Of a DNA stretch of 64,000 nt, positions 44,309 through 51,396 are shown piece by piece. Origin of the DNA: Bosea sp. (in: a-proteobacteria) (GTDB lineage: Bacteria; Pseudomonadota; Alphaproteobacteria; Rhizobiales; Beijerinckiaceae); NCBI GenBank assembly GCA_023910605.1, contig JAAVVV010000001.1, positions 2,470,698 to 2,534,697 of the forward strand. The letters run 5' to 3'. Each line of letters opens with the position of its first letter. Position 1 is the stretch's first letter. A program made the position numbers and the translations under genes. The notes beneath the pieces were generated by a model. The model had not been told where the DNA came from, did not search any database, and worked only from the letters and a program-made list of their open reading frames with translations.

Positions 44309-45115
44309 ATGTCAAGACAGCGTGCGTTTTTACCCCTTCTGGCCACGCTGACGGTCTGCGCAGCCTCTGGCGCCCTCGCGCAATCCGCAGCGCAGCCCGG
44401 CGCCTGGCAGGCCACGGTCGGCGCAGGCGTGCGGATGGAGCCCACCTACGAGGGATCGGACCGTTTCTCCATCGCCTTCCGGCCCATCATCCGCTTCGGC
44501 CGGGCAGGCGCTGTCCGCTGGTGGTCGGCGGAGGATGATGCCATCAGCATCGGGCTGGTCAATGGCGAAAACTGGCGCTTCGGCGCGGGCGGCGCGCTGG
44601 TGATGCCGCGCAGCCGCAAGGATGACCGCCGCCTTTCTGGCCTCGAGAAGGTGCCGTTCGGCATCGAGATCGGCGGCTTCGGCGAGTTTTATCCGACATC
44701 ATGGCTCCGCCTGCGTGGCGACATGCGTCAGGGAATCGGCGGCCACAAGGGCTTGGTGGGCGAGCTGAAACTGGATGCCTTCACTGATCCCAACGCGGTC
44801 TGGTCCTTCGGCGCCGGCCCGCGCATGACGATCGTGAGCGAGCGCTATGTCGACAGCTACTTCTCGGTCAGCCCGGCCGAGTCTGCCGCTTCCGGCTATC
44901 CGGTCTACAATGGCAAGGGCGGCGTCCACTCGGTCGGTGCGACCGCGCAGGCGAGCTATCGCTGGACGCCGGCCGTGAAATCCACGGCCTATGTGAAGTA
45001 TGACTATCTCACCGGCGGCGCCTCGCGTGCGCCGGTTGTGGTCAGCCCGCTCGGCTCGCGCCACCAGATCGAGCTTGGTTTCTCCACGGCCTGGACCTTC
45101 AACCTGACGCAGTGA
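44309..45115 (+). CDS. MipA/OmpV family outer membrane protein
   Basis: A 268-residue exported beta-barrel protein with a signal peptide of about 24 residues (cleavage after ALA). VGAGVRMEPTYEGSDRF near the start, alternating hydrophobic strands and the terminal RHQIELGFSTAWTFNL ending in an aromatic-rich strand match the family, first described as a scaffold for murein enzymes and as an osmosis-related porin. It is convergent with the amidase gene. Confidence 0.85.
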   Translation: MSRQRAFLPLLATLTVCAASGALAQSAAQPGAWQATVGAGVRMEPTYEGSDRFSIAFRPIIRFGRAGAVRWWSAEDDAISIGLVNGENWRFGAGGALVMPRSRKDDRRLSGLEKVPFGIEIGGFGEFYPTSWLRLRGDMRQGIGGHKGLVGELKLDAFTDPNAVWSFGAGPRMTIVSERYVDSYFSVSPAESAASGYPVYNGKGGVHSVGATAQASYRWTPAVKSTAYVKYDYLTGGASRAPVVVSPLGSRHQIELGFSTAWTFNLTQ

Positions 45116-45139
45116 GCGTGGCGATGAGCCTATCGCTCA

Positions 45140-46546
45140 TCAGGCTTGAAGGTGGCGATATCCGACGACGCTTTCCAGCGCCCTGGCGGCGCGCATCACC
45201 AGCATATCCTGGCGCGCCGGCCCCACGATCTGTAGCCCCACGGGCAGCCCGGCCTTCGTCCTGCCCACGGGCACGGAAGCGGCAGGCTGGCCGGTGAGGT
45301 TGAACGGATAGGTATAGGGCGACCAGTTCACCCAATCGTTGCCGAAGGACCCGTCAATGGGCGTGTCGCGGCCCGCTTCGATGGCGGGAATCGGCATGGT
45401 CGGCGTCACCAGCAGGTCATGCCGCTCATGGAAGCGCCGCATCGTCTCTGCGATCGCCGCGCGCGTCGTCAACGCGCCGATCAGCGCTGTCGCGGCGTGC
45501 TTCGTCCCTGCAAGGCCTGCGGCGACGAAGCCGGGATCCTGTTCCGGCCGGCGCCCCTCGGGCAAGGTCGCGAGCACGGCGGCGGCGCCCGATTGCCACA
45601 TGATGTCGGCGGCGGCGCGGGCATCCTCTCCTGAAAAGCCCGGATCGGCTTCCTCGACGCGCGCATCCAGGCCTTCGAACAGCCGGACCGCTGCGGCGCA
45701 GATCGCCTCCACCTCCGGGTCGAGCCCGCGCACATGGCCCATGCGCGGCGACCAGGCGATGCGCAGCCCGCGCACACCATCATCCAGCCCGATCCGGTAA
45801 TCCGGCGGCGGGCTGTTCCATGCCAGCATGTCGCGTTCATCGGGCTGCGCCAGAACGTTGAGCATGGCGGCGGCATCGGCGACGCTGCGCGCCATGGGCC
45901 CGAGATGGGCGAGCACGCCAAAGGGTGAAGCGGGATAGGCCGGCACGCGGCCGAAGCTGGGCTTGAGCCCGAAAACGCCGGAAAAGCTGCACGGAATGCG
46001 CACCGAACCCAACCCGTCAGTGCCGAGGTGCAGATGGCCGATGCCTAGCGCGGCCAGCACCGCAGCCCCGGCCGACGAGCCGCCCGTCGTGCGCGACGGA
46101 TCATGCGGATTGCGAGTGATCCCCGTGAGCGGGCTGTCGCCGACGCCCTTCCAGCCGAACTCCGGCATGGTCGTCTGGCACAGGATCACGGCGCCGGCGC
46201 GGTCGAGGCTGGCCGCGGCAGGGCTGTCGAACAGCATCGGCGCCGCCGACCCCAGATGCGAGCCGCGCCGCATGGGCCAGCCATTGCGCGCGATATTGGC
46301 CTTGATGCTGGTCACCACGCCATCGATCGCGCCACGCGGCTCGCCCCGCATCCACCTCGCCTCGGAAGCGCGGGCCGCGTCGAAGGCGGCGTCCCGGTCC
46401 TCGTGCGACACAGGGTTGAGCGCGGCCGCGATCGTGTCGAGCCTGCGGCAGGCGTCCGTCAGGATCTCGACTGGCGAGACCGCCCGCCGCCGATAGGCAT
46501 CGGTCAATCCGGCGACATCGAACCATTGTTCCCAACCCGTTGCCAT
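45140..46546 (-). CDS. Amidase (amidase signature family)
   Basis: A 468-residue hydrolase of amide bonds. The catalytic Lys82 is in SIKANIARNGWP, the cis-Ser is in TTGGSSAGAA (157/158) and the nucleophile Ser181 is in DGLGSVRIP. One change from the usual signature is DGLGS instead of DGGGS. The substrate is unknown; GatA is unlikely since gatB/gatC are absent. The ATG at 46546 overlaps the stop of the glpD remnant by one base. Confidence 0.85.
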   Translation of the reverse strand: MATGWEQWFDVAGLTDAYRRRAVSPVEILTDACRRLDTIAAALNPVSHEDRDAAFDAARASEARWMRGEPRGAIDGVVTSIKANIARNGWPMRRGSHLGSAAPMLFDSPAAASLDRAGAVILCQTTMPEFGWKGVGDSPLTGITRNPHDPSRTTGGSSAGAAVLAALGIGHLHLGTDGLGSVRIPCSFSGVFGLKPSFGRVPAYPASPFGVLAHLGPMARSVADAAAMLNVLAQPDERDMLAWNSPPPDYRIGLDDGVRGLRIAWSPRMGHVRGLDPEVEAICAAAVRLFEGLDARVEEADPGFSGEDARAAADIMWQSGAAAVLATLPEGRRPEQDPGFVAAGLAGTKHAATALIGALTTRAAIAETMRRFHERHDLLVTPTMPIPAIEAGRDTPIDGSFGNDWVNWSPYTYPFNLTGQPAASVPVGRTKAGLPVGLQIVGPARQDMLVMRAARALESVVGYRHLQA

Positions 46547-46629
46547 CAGTTCTGCTCCAGCCAGCGCGCGAGTGCGTCGCGCTCGTTCTCGCTCATGTGC
46601 AGGCCCAGCTTGCTGCGCCTCCACAGGTT
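46546..46629 (-). pseudogene. 3' remnant of glpD (glycerol-3-phosphate dehydrogenase)
   Basis: Directly after the GST stop, in the same frame, 27 codons encode NLWRRSKLGLHMSENERDAL and a further ARWLEQN before a stop. The LWRRSKLGL block and its position 20 residues from a stop match the C-terminal tail of aerobic glycerol-3-phosphate dehydrogenases (LWRRTKxG in GlpD). No other part of GlpD is present, so this is a deletion scar. It lies between the GST and amidase genes and has no start of its own. Confidence 0.6.
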
Positions 46630-47325
46630 TCAGCGGGCCGTCTGCCCGAACAGCACCGCCCGTGCCGCAGGATCGTGCAGAGCTGCCGGGTCCCGCAACT
46701 CCGCAGCCATGCCCAGACCGCGCGCCACTGCCGGCCGCGCCAGCATCGTGTCCAGCCAGCGCTTCACATGCGGGAAATCCGCGATGTTCTGGCTCTGGCG
46801 CTCCCAGCCCTTGGCCCAGCCAACCATGGCCATGTCAGCGATCGAGTAATCCCCGGCCACGAACTCATGGGACGCGAGCTGCTTGTTCAGCACCCCGTAG
46901 AGCCTGTTCGTTTCCTTGATGTAGCGCTCCATCGCGTAGGGAATCTTCTCGGGAGCATAATGGTTGAAATGGTGGTTCTGACCGAGCATCGGGCCAAAAC
47001 CGCCCATCTGCCACATCAGCCACTGCTCGACGAGGACGCGCTTGCGCTCGTCGGCAGGATAGAACTGTCCGGTCTTGCGGCCGAGATATTGCAAGATTGC
47101 GCCTGACTCGAAGACGGAGATGGGCTGCCCGCCCGGCCCCTCGGGATCGATGATGGCGGGTATACGGTTATTGGGCGAAATCGCCAGGAATTCGGGCCTG
47201 AACTGGTCGCCCTTCGAGATGTTCACTGGTGTGATGGCGTAGGGCAGCCCCATCTCTTCCAGCGCGATGGTGATTTTCCAGCCGTTCGGCGTTGGCCAGT
47301 AGAACAGTTCGATGGGCGCGGGCAT
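46630..47325 (-). CDS. Glutathione S-transferase (YfcG/Ure2-like)
   Basis: A 231-residue protein with an N-terminal thioredoxin-like domain (LFYWPTPNGWKITIALEEMGLPY, then PNNRIPAIIDPEGPGGQPISVFESGAILQYL) and an all-helical C-terminal domain (SIADMAMVGWAKGWERQ). The PNNRIP and ESGAI motifs bind glutathione. The pattern is the Ure2p/YfcG (nu) type, often a disulfide-bond reductase. Its stop is directly followed by the glpD remnant. Confidence 0.88.
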   Translation of the reverse strand: MPAPIELFYWPTPNGWKITIALEEMGLPYAITPVNISKGDQFRPEFLAISPNNRIPAIIDPEGPGGQPISVFESGAILQYLGRKTGQFYPADERKRVLVEQWLMWQMGGFGPMLGQNHHFNHYAPEKIPYAMERYIKETNRLYGVLNKQLASHEFVAGDYSIADMAMVGWAKGWERQSQNIADFPHVKRWLDTMLARPAVARGLGMAAELRDPAALHDPAARAVLFGQTAR

Positions 47326-47533
47326 GGGGTCCAGTCTCCGTTTTCGGTGTCCGTCATGGCCATTTTAGTCGCTGGCCAGCAATTCTGCGATGCCTGGCAC
47401 GCCCAACGCCGGCGCGAAAGCCAGGCGATCGGCTCAGTTGCAATTCACATCAGCGAGATTACACATTTGCACCGTGGCACTCCACAACGGCAACTGGCGG
47501 GGCAGCCAGGCCGCAGCCTCTCTCAGGGGAAAG

Positions 47534-47920
47534 ATGACATCCATGTTGATCCGCAACGCCCTCGTTTGCGCGGGCCTTATCCTGAGCGCCGGTGGCGCGC
47601 TGGCCCAGGTTCCTTCCGCTATGCAAGGCAACCCGCTGCAGCCCCGCGTGGCGCGCCCTCAGCCGGCGGCGCCAGCCCAGGCTCCGGCCGCGGCTGCGGC
47701 TGCGGCTGCGGCCGGGGCTGCGGCTGCGGCTGCGCCCGCCCAGGCGGATACCGCCAAGCCAAGGCGCCAGCGTTCGGCAGCCCAGCTTGCCAATGATGAC
47801 CGCATGCGCAAGTGCGGCGCGGAATGGCGCGCCAACAAGGCCGCCCTCGGCGCGCAGGGAAAGACATGGCGTGCATTCAACGTCGAGTGCCGCGCGCGCC
47901 TGAAGGCTGCGCGCCAGTGA
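47534..47920 (+). CDS. Small secreted Ala/Pro-rich protein with PsiF-like C-terminus
   Basis: A 128-residue protein: signal peptide of about 25 residues (cleavage after ALA), a linker of Ala and Pro encoded by GCGGCT-type hexamers, then a basic C-terminal part with two cysteines (KCGAEWRANKAAL and FNVECRARLKAA) that resembles the short repeat of PsiF-like periplasmic proteins common in rhizobia. Function unknown. The ATG at 47534 has AGGGGA upstream; ATG at 47543 is possible. Translation of the Ala stretch is likely tolerant to length change. Confidence 0.65.
   Translation: MTSMLIRNALVCAGLILSAGGALAQVPSAMQGNPLQPRVARPQPAAPAQAPAAAAAAAAAGAAAAAAPAQADTAKPRRQRSAAQLANDDRMRKCGAEWRANKAALGAQGKTWRAFNVECRARLKAARQ
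47690..47735 (+). repeat. GCGGCT-type hexamer tract
   Basis: Imperfect tandem CGGCTG hexamers (interrupted by CGGCCG and CGGGGC) encode the poly-Ala linker of the small secreted protein. It is coding and in frame, and not a CRISPR or tandem non-coding array. Confidence 0.7.
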
Positions 47921-47985
47921 AGCGCGCGCCGGGGCCGGCATGCGCAGTCGCGGTTTGGCCCCGGCTTTTTCTGCACGACAGGTCC

Positions 47986-48576
47986 TCAGCGCAAACCATC
48001 CCATTTGCTGATCGCGCCGGCTTCCAGCCCGCCCATCCGCGCATGGGGTCGCCCGCCGGTGGACATGCATAGCGCGAACAGGATCTCGTTGGGCCTGGGA
48101 CCATCGGGCACCACGCACGTCATCGCGTCGAAATGCGAGCGCACATAGGCCGCATCCTTGTGGTGGATCGGCAGGTCGATGGGCGTGCCCATGGCCGCCA
48201 CCTTCGCAGCGGACGGCACGATCGCCAGCGCCTGGCCAATCAGTTCCCGCATCGCATAGCCGCCCGGCACGTGCCACAGCGCGCCATGCTCGACCTCCCC
48301 TGCCACGCCGACGATCGAGCCCTTTCCATAGGCCTCGACCTCGGAAGGCTTGATGCCCATCGCGGCGCACAGGCGGGTGGAGCATTCGAGGCCGAGCGGC
48401 TTCAGCTCATCCATGAACCACTGCAGATCAGGCTCGTAGCGCCCTGCGAAGGGGTTGTGGATGATCGCCGCCACCCAGCCCTTGAGCGCGGGCTTCGCAC
48501 GATCCGGGCCGCCATCATGGCGGATCTCCTCCACGTAGGTCACGATCTTGCGCAGCTTCACGGTCATTTCAGGCAT
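47986..48576 (-). CDS. DUF1185 (amino acid synthesis family) protein
   Basis: A 196-residue cytoplasmic protein of the DUF1185 family, annotated loosely as amino acid synthesis; no reaction is established. Conserved parts are VTYVEEIRHDGG, AAIIHNPFAGRYEPDL, YGKGSIVGVAGEVEHGALWHVPGGYAMR and PIHHKDAAYVRSHFDA. The histidine- and glutamate-rich centre suggests a metal or phosphate site. It overlaps the end of the UPF0280 gene (stop 48564) and is the last gene of the heterocycle operon. The start could also be the ATG at 48567. Confidence 0.85.
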   Translation of the reverse strand: MPEMTVKLRKIVTYVEEIRHDGGPDRAKPALKGWVAAIIHNPFAGRYEPDLQWFMDELKPLGLECSTRLCAAMGIKPSEVEAYGKGSIVGVAGEVEHGALWHVPGGYAMRELIGQALAIVPSAAKVAAMGTPIDLPIHHKDAAYVRSHFDAMTCVVPDGPRPNEILFALCMSTGGRPHARMGGLEAGAISKWDGLR

Positions 48577-49433
48577 TCCAGTTCGGGTTGAAGACGATCG
48601 ACAAGGGTCAGGCTCTGGCCCTGGAGATGAAGCGCCGCATCCGCGATGAGCCCTCGGGCGCGATAAAGGCGGGCGCGGTGCAGCCCTGCCGACAGCGCTC
48701 GCATCACGCTGTCAGGCGGCAAGGGCGGCACTGCGACGGTGACCGGCAGCGCGCCAAGGTCGCTGTCCGGGTCGAGCAAGGTGGCGGGCCGGCGGATGAT
48801 GCCGGGGTGGTCGCAATCGACCGCATTCGCGATCAGCGTCGCAGCGACATCTGCCGTGGCGGCATCGCGCGCCAGCACCGTGACCCCGTCCGCGATGCCG
48901 AGCGAGAAGGATCGTCCACCCGCGCCTGACGTGGCGATGCCGCGCGCTGTGTCGGCGCTGCGCAGCACAAGGCCGGCGCTGGCCTGCGGCACGCCGGCGC
49001 CCGAGGCATGGCCCATGACGCCGATAGCCAGCGAATGCCCTGCCGCAAGATGCACCGCGATGTCGCCGCCATCATTGACGAAAGCCTTGTCGAGCGGCGC
49101 GGCCGCGATCATGGCGGCCAGGATTTCATCCGCCACCGCCCCGGCGACAGCAGCCATCGGCGTCACAAAGAGGCCGGCGAAGGGCTGGCAGGCCCGCTGC
49201 ATCCTGAGCGCCACCCCGCCGTGCAGCCGGGCGCCCTCGCCCATGGGCCGGCGCAGGGCAGCAAGCTCGGAGCACAGCTCGGACAGGATTGTGGCGAAGC
49301 GCGCCTGGGCGGCCTGCCGCGCCGCGGCCACGGCGCTTGCCTCGCCCCAGGCCCTCAGCACGATGTCGATGGGTCCTTGCTGCATGTGCAGCCGGTCCCC
49401 GGAAAGGTTACGGATGGCCGGGCGCTCCCGCAT
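48564..49433 (-). CDS. UPF0280 family protein
   Basis: A 289-residue protein of the UPF0280/COG2122 family, distantly similar to ApbE flavin transferases. Conserved blocks are PMAAVAGAVADEILAAM, KAFVNDGGDIAVHLAAGHSLAIGV and RGIATSGAGGRSFSLGIADGVTVLA. No enzymatic role is known; an ApbE-like fold could mean flavin attachment or FAD hydrolysis, which would fit the flavoproteins of this operon. It starts five bases after the MarR stop. Confidence 0.85.
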   Translation of the reverse strand: MRERPAIRNLSGDRLHMQQGPIDIVLRAWGEASAVAAARQAAQARFATILSELCSELAALRRPMGEGARLHGGVALRMQRACQPFAGLFVTPMAAVAGAVADEILAAMIAAAPLDKAFVNDGGDIAVHLAAGHSLAIGVMGHASGAGVPQASAGLVLRSADTARGIATSGAGGRSFSLGIADGVTVLARDAATADVAATLIANAVDCDHPGIIRRPATLLDPDSDLGALPVTVAVPPLPPDSVMRALSAGLHRARLYRARGLIADAALHLQGQSLTLVDRLQPELECLK

Positions 49434-49438
49434 GGCCT

Positions 49439-49903
49439 TCAGCCTAACCGGGCAAGCAGGGCGACAAAGCGCGCCGCCTCTGCCGCAGACAACGGCGCGA
49501 GCGTGCGGGCCGACACCTCCGCAGCGACAGCCTTCATCGCGCTGGCGGCGCTGGCCCCATCGTCTGTCAGGGCCACGATCACCAGCCTCGCATCCTCAGG
49601 CGCAGGCGTAAGCTGGACCCAGCCCCGTCGCGCCAGCCGCCCGACCACGCTGAAGATCGTGGCAGGATCCATCGCCGTCAGCCGCCCGAGCTGGTTCTGC
49701 GATTGCGGGCCGAGATCATCGAGCTTGGCCAGCGCCGCGAACTGGGTGGGCGTTACGCCGAAGGGTGCCATGACCGCATTGAACTGCTCCGTCGCGCGCT
49801 GCTGCGCCTTGCGAAGCAGGAAGCCCACCTGCTCCTCGAGCACATAGCGCGCGGGGGCGTCATCAGCGGCAGCCGGCTCCGGCAGCTTGCCCGCCCGTCT
49901 CAT
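49439..49903 (-). CDS. MarR family transcriptional regulator
   Basis: A 154-residue winged-helix regulator. The DNA-binding core is visible (VTPTQFAALAKLDDLGPQSQNQLGRL, DPATIFSVVGRLARRGWV with the wing at RLVIVALTDDG). It lies inside the operon, overlapping the reductase gene by four bases, so it is probably autoregulated and controls the whole unit. NicR, which senses 6-hydroxynicotinate in Pseudomonas putida, is also a MarR protein; this parallel is suggestive only. Confidence 0.9.
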   Translation of the reverse strand: MRRAGKLPEPAAADDAPARYVLEEQVGFLLRKAQQRATEQFNAVMAPFGVTPTQFAALAKLDDLGPQSQNQLGRLTAMDPATIFSVVGRLARRGWVQLTPAPEDARLVIVALTDDGASAASAMKAVAAEVSARTLAPLSAAEAARFVALLARLG

Positions 49904-51396
49904 CCCCGCTCCTTGGGCCAGGGATTGCCGTCCATCCAGGACTCGAACCGCGCCTCCCGCGCCAGCGCAATCAGCACGTCATCCATGGAGACGATATCTC
50001 CCATATGGCCGCCAAGCCGGGCATAAAGGCTGCGCGGCAGCGTGAATTCGATCGGCGCGACGATGGCAGGGGTCGGCACATAGCCGAACGAGCCCTTCGG
50101 CATCCGCGTCACGTCCGCCATCACCGTGATCCCGCCGCCCGCCCAGATATGCGCAGGCGCGCCGCCCAACGTCACCCGCGTCTCGCCTGCCGCGACCGAG
50201 CGCGTCAGCAGCACCGGGTTTTCGCTGACGCCGGCCCTGAGGCTACCTCCGGCTCCGGCCATGAACAGCACTGAGCACAGCGACGGCTCGCAATTCTCGC
50301 CGATGCGGTCGACGACAGCCTGCACAGCGGCCGGCATCGCGGCGGGAACGGGAACCAGTCGATCGTCGAGGATGCAATAGAGCGCATCCTCTCCCGTCGT
50401 CGAGGTGAGCAGCAGCCGCAAGCCGGGCCAGGCGGCTTCAGCGTCGATCCTGGCGATGACCGACAGCGGATCGCTGATGTCCGTCCCGCCCCATCCAAGC
50501 CCCGGGTTGGCCACCTGGAAATAGCGCCCCGGCGTGGATTTGCGGCCGCGCACCCGCACGCCCGCCCCCTTCATGCCCAGCACCTTGCCGGCCTGATGCT
50601 CGGTGAGCACGCCCGTGATGTGGTCATCCACCACAATCACCTCGTCCACATGCCCGAGCCATTGCCTGGCGAAGATTCCGATCGTGGCAGAGCCGCAGCC
50701 GACCCGCATGCGCTGCTCCGGCTTGCCATCGACGATGGGGGCCATCCCGGCCTGCACGATCACCTCGTGGCCGCCTGCGATGTTCATCGTCACCGGCTCG
50801 CCCGAGCACAGCTTCAGCAGGGCGTCGCAGGTGACATTGCCCTCACGCTTGCTGCCGCCCGTAAGGTGCCGCACGCCGCCGATCGACAGCATCTGGGAGC
50901 CGTATTCGGCCGTGGTGACATGACCCACCGGCTCGCCCTCGACCAGGATGGTCGCCGCCTCCGGCCCCAGATGCCGGTCGGTGTCGATCTTCACCTTGAC
51001 GCCGCAATAGCTGAAAATGCCCTCAGTCACGACAGTGACGGTGTCGACCCCCTCATGTTCCGAGGCGACGATGAAGGGCGCCGGCTTGTAGTCGGGATAG
51101 GTCGTTCCGGAACCCACACCGGTGATGAAGGTGCGCGAGGGATCGAGCGGCTGTCCGTTCCAGTCCGTCCCGGCGAATTCGACGAGCTTGCCGCCCCCTT
51201 CAACCGTCTGGTGGAGCAGCAGAACCGGGTCCGTGCGAACGAGTTCTCCCGCCACATTGGCATAGCGCGAGCACGCCCCGGACCGGCCGGGCCGGATGCG
51301 GCACAGCACGGGGCAGGCATCGCAACGGACGATGCCGTCGCCCTCGGAAACGCCGAGCTTCGCGGATCGCGCGGCGGTGGATAGCGCGTCGCTCAT
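49900..51396 (-). CDS. 6-hydroxynicotinate reductase-like Fe-S protein
   Basis: A 498-residue protein resembling 6-hydroxynicotinate reductase of Eubacterium barkeri, which reduces the pyridone ring to 1,4,5,6-tetrahydro-6-oxonicotinate. An N-terminal Cys cluster (Cys25, 28, 32 and 42 in CDACPVLCRIRPGRSGAC) should bind one 4Fe-4S centre; the rest is a large domain with many Gly-rich loops (ITGVGSGTTYPDYKPAPF, YCGVKVKIDTDRHLG). It overlaps the molybdenum hydroxylase gene and the MarR gene by four bases each. The call is from remembered family similarity without an alignment, so the exact substrate is open. Confidence 0.7.
   Translation of the reverse strand: MSDALSTAARSAKLGVSEGDGIVRCDACPVLCRIRPGRSGACSRYANVAGELVRTDPVLLLHQTVEGGGKLVEFAGTDWNGQPLDPSRTFITGVGSGTTYPDYKPAPFIVASEHEGVDTVTVVTEGIFSYCGVKVKIDTDRHLGPEAATILVEGEPVGHVTTAEYGSQMLSIGGVRHLTGGSKREGNVTCDALLKLCSGEPVTMNIAGGHEVIVQAGMAPIVDGKPEQRMRVGCGSATIGIFARQWLGHVDEVIVVDDHITGVLTEHQAGKVLGMKGAGVRVRGRKSTPGRYFQVANPGLGWGGTDISDPLSVIARIDAEAAWPGLRLLLTSTTGEDALYCILDDRLVPVPAAMPAAVQAVVDRIGENCEPSLCSVLFMAGAGGSLRAGVSENPVLLTRSVAAGETRVTLGGAPAHIWAGGGITVMADVTRMPKGSFGYVPTPAIVAPIEFTLPRSLYARLGGHMGDIVSMDDVLIALAREARFESWMDGNPWPKERG

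Noticed and set aside
47690-47735. Short tandem array resembling a CRISPR or satellite repeat
   Set aside because: It is a hexamer tract in frame with a coding sequence and encodes poly-Ala; there are no spacers.
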